Assembly (NCBI GenBank): GCA_021323265.1
Contig: JAJTCO010000005.1
Coordinates: 48,507 to 112,506 of the forward strand
Length of the DNA: 64,000 bases
Direction of reading: 5' to 3'
Origin: Pseudoduganella sp.
GTDB lineage: Bacteria; Pseudomonadota; Gammaproteobacteria; Burkholderiales; Burkholderiaceae_D
Position 1 is the stretch's first letter. Every line of letters starts with the position of its first letter. This document shows, in pieces, positions 42,734 through 50,002 of the stretch. The translations under genes were made by a program, and so were the position numbers. The notes under the pieces are model-generated. The model searched no databases. It was not told the DNA's origin and was given only the letters and a program-made list of their open reading frames with translations.

Positions 42734-44011
42734 CTACATGCTCGTCGGAATGCGTAGCAGCAAGGATACATCGGGCGTATCGCGCGTGAGCCCGGCGCCG
42801 ACCGAGACATTGACCGTGCGTTTCGGGTTCAGCCGGTAGGAAAAGCCCACCAGCAAGGTGCCCAGCTGGGTCCGCACGGAACCGGGCGACGGCGTGCCGT
42901 TCTGGCGCGTGCGCGCAATCGAGCTGTGGTCGTAGCCGAAGCTGAGCGACGTCTTCTCGTTGAGCGCAAGGCCGACGCCGAAATTGAAGCCGATCACCGC
43001 GCCCGGCCGGATGGTGCCCAGCGGCTCCCATTCGCCGTCCAGCACGCGCCGGCTCAGGTTCTTGCGCTGGAAGTTGTACAGGTAGCTGACGCTGCCGAAC
43101 AGCACGGCAGGATCGTTCGGGTACAGCCAGGTCAGGCTGGGCTGCACGCCGTAGAACCCGGAGCCGGTGGGCAGCTCCAGCGGCAAGCCGGTGCCGGTGG
43201 CGTTCTCGCCGACGCAGCGGCGCTGGCAGTCCGTCACCACCTCGAACGGGTCCTTGCCGGTGCGGCTCTTCAGGCGCAGCCCCGCCACGTAGTACGGCTT
43301 GTCGGCGCCGCCATCGTTCAACTGGTGGCGCACCGCCAGCTCCACGTCGCCCAGCGCGCGGCCGCTGACGTCGAACACCTTTTCCACCGCCGTGCCGGCA
43401 AACAGCTCGCGGCTGACGGTGGAATCGGAACGGTAGATATAGGGCACGCGCAGCTCCAGCTCGGTGCGGTTGGTCAAGCCATAGCGTCCGCTCAGCGTGG
43501 CCGTGCTTGTGTTGCGCTTGACTTCGCGCACGTCGATCAAGCCCACCAGCAAGGCGGGAATGATGGTGTAGCCGACCAGGGCCACGCGGTTGCTGGAGGA
43601 GTAGCCGAACTGGAAGGATGGTTCGATCACATATTTGCCGCGCGCGGTCAGCACGCCGGGCGACTCGAAGATGGGCGCCACTTCCGGCGGCTTGTTGTCG
43701 CGCCGCGGCGGCTGGCCCACGGTGGCCACGGCTGGCGCCGCGCTGGCGGCCGGCACGGGCGCCGGCTGCGGTTGCGGCTGGCTTTGCCCGGCCCCGCTGA
43801 CCCCCGCGCCACGCGTTGCCGCCAGGCGTTCCTCGTTGACCTGGCGCCGCAGCTCGTCCAGCAGCGCGCGCTGCTCGGCCAGCGCCTGCTTCAGCTCCGC
43901 CAGCTCGGCCGCCAGTGCCGCATTGCTGCGCTCGCCGGGCGCCACCTGCGCCGTGGCCTGCGCCGCCACCATCAGCAATCCGGCCGCGCCGGCACACAAG
44001 GTTCGCTGCAT
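42734..44011 (-). CDS. outer-membrane beta-barrel with coiled-coil N-terminus (FapF-like)
   Basis: A 425-residue exported protein. The signal peptide ends about ATAQ. Next comes a heptad-like coiled coil (AELAELKQALAEQRALLDEL), a Pro/Ala/Gln linker, then from about residue 110 alternating amphipathic strands to the end (YVIEPSFQFGYSSSNRVAL, TSLSFGYDHSSIA, TLLVGFSYRLNPKRTVNVSV). A coiled-coil plug before a barrel is the plan of FapF, the pore that exports functional amyloid in Pseudomonas. It is last in a five-gene operon with a C39 peptidase, as FapF is. ATG at 44011 has GGAGGGA upstream, better than the ATG at 44023. Confidence 0.7.
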   Translation of the reverse strand: MQRTLCAGAAGLLMVAAQATAQVAPGERSNAALAAELAELKQALAEQRALLDELRRQVNEERLAATRGAGVSGAGQSQPQPQPAPVPAASAAPAVATVGQPPRRDNKPPEVAPIFESPGVLTARGKYVIEPSFQFGYSSSNRVALVGYTIIPALLVGLIDVREVKRNTSTATLSGRYGLTNRTELELRVPYIYRSDSTVSRELFAGTAVEKVFDVSGRALGDVELAVRHQLNDGGADKPYYVAGLRLKSRTGKDPFEVVTDCQRRCVGENATGTGLPLELPTGSGFYGVQPSLTWLYPNDPAVLFGSVSYLYNFQRKNLSRRVLDGEWEPLGTIRPGAVIGFNFGVGLALNEKTSLSFGYDHSSIARTRQNGTPSPGSVRTQLGTLLVGFSYRLNPKRTVNVSVGAGLTRDTPDVSLLLRIPTSM

Positions 44012-44022
44012 CGTTCCCTCCA

Positions 44023-44436
44023 TTAGCGCGGCACGACAACGTTTGACAGGGCTTGGCGCAGGTTGCCCTCCAGGTTCAGGCTTTTCAGCGTGGACAGCGT
44101 GTTGACCGTCAGGTCGATGGTGGTCAGGCTGCGGATCAACTGCCCGTTCGCCTGGTTCTGTACCAGCAGCGGCGCCAGCGCCGCCTGCGCCTCGGGCATG
44201 CTGCCCAGCCGCGCCAGGTCCGCCACGTCGACACGCTGCTGCGCCACCACCACGCCATTGACTTCCACCATGCGCTGCACGCCCAGCGCCACCAGCAGGC
44301 CGGACGCCGTTTCATAGCCGCCGCGCGCCTGTTCCAGCTGCGCTTCGGGCACGGGCGCCCAGCCTGCCGGCCCTTCCTGGCCCAGCGCGGGCCAGGCCAG
44401 CACCAGCAGCAAACTTCCGATTGCACGCCGCATCAT
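44023..44436 (-). CDS. exported protein with double-glycine motif (Fap-like operon)
   Basis: A 137-residue exported protein of the amyloid-like operon. The signal peptide ends near ALGQ (residue 20). The sequence QLEQARGG (GG at 39-40) has Leu at -7 and Ala at -4, matching the double-glycine leader rule for C39 peptidases. After it: YETASGLLVALGVQRMVEVNG and LSTLKSLNLEGNLRQALSNV, strand- and helix-forming. I know no firm family; by position it could be FapA/FapE-like. The second ATG (44433) is better spaced from GGGGAGG. It follows the C39 gene by 7 nt. Confidence 0.6.
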   Translation of the reverse strand: MMRRAIGSLLLVLAWPALGQEGPAGWAPVPEAQLEQARGGYETASGLLVALGVQRMVEVNGVVVAQQRVDVADLARLGSMPEAQAALAPLLVQNQANGQLIRSLTTIDLTVNTLSTLKSLNLEGNLRQALSNVVVPR

Positions 44437-44443
44437 CCTCCCC

Positions 44444-45112
44444 TTAGAAATCGCCAGCGCCCAGCTTGGGCACCGTCACATCGCGCAGGCTGTCGCGCAT
44501 GACGCCATCTGCCAGCAGCGCCTGGGGCGCCACGCGCCAGTCGGCCGTGTCGTTAAAGCGCGGCTTGCCAGGCCGGCTGTGGATCACGAACAAGAGGCGG
44601 TTCTGCCAGATCGCTTCAAAGGCGCGGCGCGACAAGGCGCGCGTGCCGCCGGCCGGATCGCCCAGCAGCACGCGCTGGCCCTGCACCCCTTTCAGCACAA
44701 CAAAATGGCGGTAGCCGTTGTCGGCCACCAGGACAATCGCCGGCAGCCCGGCCTGCGCCAGCTGCTCCAGCGGTTGCTCAAAGCCGTCCGCGGTGAAACC
44801 GCGCAGCGCCAGGTAGCGCTTCATGTCCAGCAGCGAAAAGCCCTCGCGCCGGATGCGCGGCTGGTCGCCGCGCAGGAACATGTCACGGAAGATTTCCTGC
44901 TCCGTGACGGGAAAATCGTAGTGATAGCTCAGCAAAGTGGCCAATGCCGCCGACCCGCAGCTAAAGTCGTACTGCTGGCGCACCGTGCTGCGAAAGCGCG
45001 CCTCCTTCAGGCTCGTCACCGGCACGACAAAGCTGGCGCCGCCGGCCGTGAAGTCGGCGGCCTGCACGGCCATCGCCGGCAGAAGGGCCAGAACGCTGAT
45101 GATACCTCTCAT
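44444..45112 (-). CDS. exported C39-family cysteine peptidase (FapD-like)
   Basis: A 222-residue peptidase. Signal peptide MRGIISVLALLPAMAVQA is followed by the C39 domain: QQYDFSCGSAALATLLSYHY with catalytic Cys52 and the oxyanion Gln, NGYRHFVVLKG with His136, and LLGDPAGG with Asp152. No ABC transporter is fused, unlike bacteriocin exporters. It is therefore periplasmic, as proposed for FapD of functional-amyloid operons, where a C39 peptidase is needed for export. Both flanking genes encode exported proteins with a LEQxRGG motif, the likely cleavage sites. It overlaps the preceding gene by 4 nt. Confidence 0.85.
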   Translation of the reverse strand: MRGIISVLALLPAMAVQAADFTAGGASFVVPVTSLKEARFRSTVRQQYDFSCGSAALATLLSYHYDFPVTEQEIFRDMFLRGDQPRIRREGFSLLDMKRYLALRGFTADGFEQPLEQLAQAGLPAIVLVADNGYRHFVVLKGVQGQRVLLGDPAGGTRALSRRAFEAIWQNRLLFVIHSRPGKPRFNDTADWRVAPQALLADGVMRDSLRDVTVPKLGAGDF

Positions 45113-45540
45113 TTGATCTGCACGTTGATGATGGTGGCATTCTGGATCAGCACATTGGCGCCGGAATTCTGGATCACCATCGGCAAGCCCGACGCATTGC
45201 TAAATGCGCTGTCCGTCACGATGTTGGCGCCGGTCACCACATTGACCGCAGTGTTGTTGGCCACGGTGCCCGCCAGCTTCATATCGCTCCACGGCGTCTC
45301 GCTACCGCCGCGCATCTGCTCCAGTTTCTCGTCGCGCGCCGCGGCGGCCGCAACGGCCGCGGCGCCCTGTGGCGGCCCCGCCGCAGCGGCCGTTTCAGCC
45401 GCTGCCGCCAGGGATGCCACCGGCAGGACGCCGGCCCACGGCGCCGCCGCTGCCGTTGCCGGCAACAGGGCGCCGCACAGCGCGGCGACAAGCACTGGCC
45501 GGCGGGCGGCCAGCCCGCTCCGCACGCCGGCGCCTTTCAT
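45109..45540 (-). CDS. exported protein with double-glycine motif, minor-amyloid-like
   Basis: A 143-residue protein with an N-terminal hydrophobic export signal and an Ala-rich region up to about residue 68. The double-glycine motif KLEQMRGG (GG at 78-79) has Leu at -7 and Met at -4. The mature part is short and strand-forming: LAGTVANNTAVNVVTGANIVT and GLPMVIQNSGANVLIQNATIINVQ, rich in Asn and Val, like the Fap-type subunit segments. It overlaps the genes on both sides by 4 nt. It may be a nucleator or accessory subunit of the fibre (inference). Confidence 0.6.
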   Translation of the reverse strand: MKGAGVRSGLAARRPVLVAALCGALLPATAAAAPWAGVLPVASLAAAAETAAAAGPPQGAAAVAAAAARDEKLEQMRGGSETPWSDMKLAGTVANNTAVNVVTGANIVTDSAFSNASGLPMVIQNSGANVLIQNATIINVQIK

Positions 45541-47363
45541 CGGCCTACACCCAGGTTGGCCTGCACGTTGACGCTTTGCTGCACCAGCGAGGACATGCCG
45601 TTGTTCTGGCTGATCACCATGATGCCCGCCGCCGACTGGCCGACATTGCTCATGGTGTTGGACATGTCGAAGGTGCCGGCGCTGACGTTGTTGCTGCCGC
45701 CCGCGCCGCCCGCACCGCCGGTGCCGGCGCCGCCGGTAGCCGTGCCTGCGGTATTGGTGCCGCCGTCGCCGCCCGCGCCGCCGGTATTGCCGCCGCCACC
45801 GGCGCCGCCTGCGCCGCCGTCACCGGCCGTCGCATTGCCGTTGGTCGCGGCGCCGCCGCTGCCGGCTGCGCCACTGCCGGCGCCGCCATTGGCCGCACCG
45901 CCGGTGCCCGCGCCGCCGTCGCCGCTGGCGCCGCCGGTATTGCTGGCCATGCCGCTGGAGGCGCCGCTACCGCCCGCACCGCCTGCCGCGCCGGCGCCGC
46001 CCGTGCTGCTGCCGTCACCGCCGGCTGCGCCACCACCGCCGGCGCCGCCGGTACCGGCCGCACCGGCACCGCCATTGGCCGCCACCGCGCCGCTACCGCC
46101 GCCGGCGCCCGAAGTGTTGGCCCCGCCTGCCGCGCCGTTGCCTGCGGTATTGCTGCCGGCCATGCCGGCGCCGCCCGCTGCACCGGAGCCGCCACCGCCG
46201 CCAGCGCCGCCAGCGCCCGCGGCGCCGCCCGTGCCGGCGCCGGAACCGGAGCCGTTACCCGAGTTGCTCGATTCGCCGCCCGTGCCGGCGCCCGTGCTGG
46301 CCGTATTGTTCTGGTCGCCCATGCCCGGGGTGGTGACCGGTTCGCCGCTGGACATGCCATTGCTTGCGGTATTGCTGCCGCTGGCAGCGCCCGTGGCAGC
46401 GCCACCGCCGGCCGAATTCTGGGTCGCGCTGGAAGCACCGGTGGCGACATTGCCCGAAGCGCCGCCCAGGCCGCCCGCGCCACCGGCCGCGCCTGCGCCG
46501 CCCGCGCCGCCATTGCCGCCGCCGGCATTGCCGGTCGCGCCGCCGGCGCCGCCGTTGGAACCGTCGGCGTTGCCGCTGGCGCCGCCCGCCCCACTACCTG
46601 CGGTGCCGACCAGGCCGCCGGCACCGCCTGCAGCAGCTCCCCCTGCTCCACCTGCTCCACCTGCGCCCGCCACAACGGCGCCCCCTGCACCACCTGCTCC
46701 ACCTTCACCGCCGCGCGCGCCGTCGCCGCCGCGTCCGCTGCGCGCTTCCGACGCACCGCCGCCCGCGCCGCTGGCGCCGCCCATGCCGGCGCCCGCTGTC
46801 GCCATGCCGCCGGTACCGCTGCCGCCATTGCCGTCGCCACCGGTGGCGCTGCCATTGGTGGCGATGCCGCCGCTGCCGCCGGCCGCACCGGCACCACCGC
46901 TGGCCGCCCCGCCTGCGCCGCCGCTGCCGCTGGCATTGCCGCCCGTGGCGCTGCCTGCCGTGCCGGCCGCACCTGCGCCGCCGTTGGCGTTACCGCCATT
47001 GCTGGCGACATTGCCGATATTGTTGATGACGTTGTTGGTCACGGTGCCCGTCAGCGTGCTGACGGCAGTGGCGGTGGACGTATTGAACGCATTGGTCATC
47101 GACGATGTGGCCGTGGCGCCGTTATTGGCCGCCGCCGCGCCCACGGCACTGCCCATGGCGTCGCCCGTGCTGTTGTTATTGGCATTGGCCTGGCTGTTGT
47201 CGTTGTTGCGATTGGCATTGCTTTCCTGGTTGGCATTCGAATTGTCGCTGGCCTGTGCGCCGGGACCGGTCTGCGTGGTGCTGGTGGTCGGCAGCGGTGT
47301 CTCCTGTGCAAAGGCGGAACCCATCGCCAGAGCGATGGCGGTAGCAAGCAAAGTTTTCTTCAT
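45537..47363 (-). CDS. large exported Gly/Ala/Asn-rich repeat protein, putative amyloid/adhesin subunit
   Basis: A 608-residue exported protein. Signal peptide MKKTLLATAIALAMGSAFAQ is followed by an Asn/Gln-rich part (NSNANQESNANRNNDNSQAN), a VTNNVINNIGNVASNGGNA segment, then about 430 residues made almost only of Gly, Ala, Ser, Thr and Asn (GGAGGAGG-type repeats). The C-terminus is SAAGIMVISQNNGMSSLVQQ then SVNVQANLGVGR. Low-complexity repeats with a conserved ends pattern fit a fibre or matrix protein exported by a FapF-like pore. It is the first gene after a sigma-54 promoter. Long antisense frames here are composition artefacts. Confidence 0.75.
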   Translation of the reverse strand: MKKTLLATAIALAMGSAFAQETPLPTTSTTQTGPGAQASDNSNANQESNANRNNDNSQANANNNSTGDAMGSAVGAAAANNGATATSSMTNAFNTSTATAVSTLTGTVTNNVINNIGNVASNGGNANGGAGAAGTAGSATGGNASGSGGAGGAASGGAGAAGGSGGIATNGSATGGDGNGGSGTGGMATAGAGMGGASGAGGGASEARSGRGGDGARGGEGGAGGAGGAVVAGAGGAGGAGGAAAGGAGGLVGTAGSGAGGASGNADGSNGGAGGATGNAGGGNGGAGGAGAAGGAGGLGGASGNVATGASSATQNSAGGGAATGAASGSNTASNGMSSGEPVTTPGMGDQNNTASTGAGTGGESSNSGNGSGSGAGTGGAAGAGGAGGGGGSGAAGGAGMAGSNTAGNGAAGGANTSGAGGGSGAVAANGGAGAAGTGGAGGGGAAGGDGSSTGGAGAAGGAGGSGASSGMASNTGGASGDGGAGTGGAANGGAGSGAAGSGGAATNGNATAGDGGAGGAGGGGNTGGAGGDGGTNTAGTATGGAGTGGAGGAGGSNNVSAGTFDMSNTMSNVGQSAAGIMVISQNNGMSSLVQQSVNVQANLGVGR

Positions 47364-47422
47364 CTCGTCCTCACTGATATCGTGTTTTGAAAGCCCACAA
47401 GGCTGGGGCTTGAACCTTAATC

Positions 47423-47437
47423 GCAAGCTTGATGCCA
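47423..47437 (-). promoter_or_regulatory. sigma-54 promoter of the Fap-like operon
   Basis: The minus-strand TGGCATCAAGCTTGC has GG and GC separated by exactly 10 nt and matches TGGCAY...TTGC. Transcription would start near 47411, giving a 5' leader of about 48 nt before the amyloid-like gene. Confidence 0.8.
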
Positions 47438-47512
47438 GCCTAGCTAAGCCTTTGATATTGTTCAGATTTGATGCGGCATCGCAGCAATGGGGACGCTTGC
47501 AGGCTGCATGAC

Positions 47513-47530
47513 TGTCACAGCGATGTGACG
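47513..47530. promoter_or_regulatory. upstream activating site 1
   Basis: TGTCACA-GCGA-TGTGACG, a near-perfect 7-4-7 palindrome centred about 110 nt upstream of the predicted sigma-54 start. It is one mismatch from site 2. Confidence 0.65.
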
Positions 47531-47582
47531 CGACAGCAGGGCCAAACGGCTTGCCGCACTAGGAAAACAGGGGATGTGGCGC

Positions 47583-47600
47583 TGTCACAGGGATGTGACA
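47583..47600. promoter_or_regulatory. upstream activating site 2
   Basis: TGTCACA-GGGA-TGTGACA, a perfect 7-4-7 palindrome 70 nt from site 1. It lies just after the stop of the adjacent sigma-54 activator gene, whose Fis-type helix probably binds it. Confidence 0.7.
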
Positions 47601-47617
47601 CAACGTTCTTGCAAGGC

Positions 47618-48958
47618 TCAAAGCGCCCGCCGGCGCGCGCCGCGCTGGATGCCGTGTTTGGCCATCAGGCGGTACAGCGTCATACGCGATACGCCCAGCT
47701 CGCGCGCGATGGCCGTGATGCTGTGACCGGCGTCAAGCTGGCTTTGCAGCGCCAGCCGTTCCGCGCGCTCGCGCGCACTGTCGAGTGCCTCGGCGCCGCC
47801 CGCCGGGCCCGCCAGTTCGAGCTCCAGGTCGTGCGGCTGGATCAAGGCGCCATCGGCCATCACGGCGGCGCGCCGCACGCGGTTCAGCAGTTCGCGCACA
47901 TTGCCCGGCCAGTCGTGCGCGCGCAAGGCGCGCAAGGCGCTGCTGCTAAAGCCGCGCACGCCGCGCGCCCGTTCCGTGGCATAGCTGTGGAACACTTCTT
48001 CGGCCAGCGGCACGACGTCGTCGCGCCGCTCGCGCAAGGCCGGCACTTGCAGCGTCAGCACGTTGAGCCGGTAAAACAGGTCTTCCCGGAAATGGCCGCG
48101 CTCCACGGCGTCGGCCAGCCGCACGTGCGAGGCCGCGATCACGCGCGCATCGACCGGCACGCTGCGCGTGCCCCCGACGCGGTAAATGGTCTTTTCCTGC
48201 AAGAAGCGCAGCAGGTTGGCCTGCAACTCCAGCGGCAAGTCGCCGATCTCGTCCAGGAAGATCGATCCGCCGCTGGCCGACTCGATCAGGCCGGTCTTGC
48301 CGGCGCCGGCGCCGGTGAAGGCGCCCTTCTCGTAGCCGAACAGTTCCGACTGCACCAGGGAGCCGGGAATGGCGCCGCAGTTGATCGGCACGAACGGCCC
48401 CTGCGCGCGGCCCGAGTGCTCGTGTATCGCGCGCGCCACAAGTTCCTTGCCGGTGCCGCTCTCGCCCCAGATCAGCACGGGCGCGTCGGCCCCCGCCACC
48501 TTGACGATTTGCTGGCGCAACAGGGCGATGGCCGGGCTGCTGCCGGTCAGGCGCATGGCGCACGCCTGCGCCGCCTCGGCATGGCGCCCCAGCGCCGCCA
48601 GCCCGAGCGCATGGCCCAGCGTATGGCCAAGCCGCGCGGGATCGAGCGGCCAGGTGTGGAAGTCCACGCAATGGTCGTGCACCAGCTGGCGGAACGGCGC
48701 ATCCTGCAGCGCGTCGGGGCGGAACAGCGCCACCCAGCGCGGCCGGCTGTGGCGGCGCAGAAAATGGTCCAGTTCACCCAACGGTTCGGACCAGCCATCG
48801 AGGAGCAGCAAGCCCACGGGGAAGTGCTGCTCGCGCAGCGCCGCCGCCGCGGCGCTCACGCCTTCGGCGTGGCACACATCGAAGGCGGCAATGGCGGCGT
48901 GCAGATCCGCCGGCAGTGCCTGCTGCGACCCAGCAATACACAAGACTTGTCTTGACAT
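47618..48958 (-). CDS. sigma-54-dependent activator (VpsR-like)
   Basis: A 446-residue bacterial enhancer-binding protein. Residues 1-125 are a degenerate receiver-like domain (VGLLLLDGWSEP, WVALFRPDAL) of the VpsR type. The AAA+ domain has Walker A GESGTGKE (165-172) and the sigma-54-contacting GAFTGA (212-217), then FREDLFYRLNVLTL. The C-terminus is a Fis-type helix-turn-helix (HSITAIARELGVSRMTLYRL). VpsR relatives control biofilm matrix genes. It is transcribed toward the amyloid-like operon, which carries a sigma-54 promoter and two palindromic sites, so it is the obvious activator. Confidence 0.93.
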   Translation of the reverse strand: MSRQVLCIAGSQQALPADLHAAIAAFDVCHAEGVSAAAAALREQHFPVGLLLLDGWSEPLGELDHFLRRHSRPRWVALFRPDALQDAPFRQLVHDHCVDFHTWPLDPARLGHTLGHALGLAALGRHAEAAQACAMRLTGSSPAIALLRQQIVKVAGADAPVLIWGESGTGKELVARAIHEHSGRAQGPFVPINCGAIPGSLVQSELFGYEKGAFTGAGAGKTGLIESASGGSIFLDEIGDLPLELQANLLRFLQEKTIYRVGGTRSVPVDARVIAASHVRLADAVERGHFREDLFYRLNVLTLQVPALRERRDDVVPLAEEVFHSYATERARGVRGFSSSALRALRAHDWPGNVRELLNRVRRAAVMADGALIQPHDLELELAGPAGGAEALDSARERAERLALQSQLDAGHSITAIARELGVSRMTLYRLMAKHGIQRGARRRAL

Positions 48959-49080
48959 ATTTTCACCTTGCTGCCCCGATCAACGGCGGGATAGAATACT
49001 GCCGCACAATTTTTCAGCACCAACATTCGTTGCCAGCAATAAGCAAATGTTAATGGTGCAAATAAAACAATGGGGAGAGC

Positions 49081-49683
49081 ATGGATCAATATAAGCTAGA
49101 GACGGGCGATCTGCCAACACTCAAGCAGCGTCTGGCCTTGCGCGTCTTGCATGCTTTCGGTTGGCAACTGAAGTTCAAGCCGCTGCCGGAACCGCGCGGC
49201 ATTGCCGTGGTGTATCCGCACACGTCGAACTGGGACTTCATCATCGGCCTGCTGGGCAAATGGGCGCTCGACCTGCCCTTCCGCTGGCTGGCCAAGCACA
49301 CCCTGTTCAAGATCCCCGTGCTGGGACGCTGGTTCTATTACCTGGGCGGCGCGCCGGTGGACCGCAGCGCACCGCAAGGCCTGATCCAGAGCCAGGCCGA
49401 TGCCATGCACAAGGAAGACTGGTACTGGGTCGGCATCACGCCGGAAGGCACGCGCGGCTACAAGCCTTACTGGAAGAGCGGCTTCTACCAGCTGGCCCTG
49501 GCCGCCAAGGTGCCGCTGGTGCTGGTGTACCTGGATTATCCGAACAAGACGCTTGGCCTGACCGAGCATGTCTGGCTGACGGGCGACGAGGCGCGGGACA
49601 TGGCGGCCATCCGTGCCGGCTTCGCCGGCCACCTGGGCAAGCACCCGGAGCTGATGGCGCCTATCGTGTTGCGCCAACGCTGA
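49081..49683 (+). CDS. 1-acylglycerol-3-phosphate acyltransferase-like protein
   Basis: A 200-residue PlsC-family protein. The catalytic HX4D motif is [12 protein letters not shown], and the second block is [19 protein letters not shown]. It also has [22 protein letters not shown], in pieces here [19 protein letters not shown], and a C-terminal [12 protein letters not shown]. This short form is typical of acyltransferases acting on lysophospholipids or other lipids at the membrane. GGGAGAGC precedes the ATG and a -10-like TAGAAT lies near 48991. It is divergent from the sigma-54 activator. Confidence 0.88.
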   Translation: MDQYKLETGDLPTLKQRLALRVLHAFGWQLKFKPLPEPRGIAVVYPHTSNWDFIIGLLGKWALDLPFRWLAKHTLFKIPVLGRWFYYLGGAPVDRSAPQGLIQSQADAMHKEDWYWVGITPEGTRGYKPYWKSGFYQLALAAKVPLVLVYLDYPNKTLGLTEHVWLTGDEARDMAAIRAGFAGHLGKHPELMAPIVLRQR

Positions 49684-49909
49684 ACCCGGCCACTTCCGCG
49701 TCCCCTTCCAGGCGCACCAGCGTGACGGTGTGCGCCTTGCCCGGCTCGAAGCGCAGCGCCGTCCCCGGCGCGATGTCGAGCCGCATGCCATACGCCTTCC
49801 AGCGCTCGAACTGCAGCGCCGAATCGACTTCAAAAAAGTGGAAATGGGAGCCGACCTGGATAGGACGGTTCCCCTGGTTGGTTACGGTAAGCGTGGTGCG
49901 ATCAGTCAT
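49661..49909 (-). CDS. orphan urease beta-subunit-like protein
   Basis: An 82-residue protein that matches the core of urease subunit beta (UreB): [30 protein letters not shown], quoted as [20 protein letters not shown], then [16 protein letters not shown]. Normal UreB has about 100 residues with an N-terminal MIPGE-type start and a longer tail; both are shortened here. No urease gamma, alpha or accessory genes are nearby, so it cannot be a urease subunit in this context. It may be a repurposed or decaying domain. Its end overlaps the acyltransferase gene by 23 nt. Confidence 0.75.
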   Translation of the reverse strand: MTDRTTLTVTNQGNRPIQVGSHFHFFEVDSALQFERWKAYGMRLDIAPGTALRFEPGKAHTVTLVRLEGDAEVAGFSVGATR

Positions 49910-50002
49910 ACGACGCTATCTGCAAGACTCATGCCAGTGTATTGCGGTAATTCTCTCACTTTTCCCGCACCAGCATAAGGCATTGCACCACGCCAGTGCA
50001 GC

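Noticed and set aside
41739..44039. A single 766-residue minus-strand gene spanning two loci
   Set aside because: The frame is open by chance through the barrel gene; the MBL protein starts at 42683 with its own signal peptide.
45660..46980. Tandem-repeat or CRISPR-like appearance of GCCGCC-rich DNA
   Set aside because: The periodicity is codon-based and irregular, with no fixed repeat-spacer units.
45556..47511. Long plus-strand open frames (Pro-rich and Ala-rich) opposite the Gly/Ala-rich gene
   Set aside because: They are produced by GCC/GCG repeats of the minus-strand repeat protein; they have no ribosome sites and no family features.
47513..47600. CRP-binding sites
   Set aside because: CRP half-sites are TGTGA-N6-TCACA; here the halves are reversed (TCACA-N4-TGTGA) and pair with a sigma-54 activator gene.
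49661..49909. Urease operon
   Set aside because: Only a shortened beta-like domain is present; no gamma, alpha or accessory subunit genes nearby.
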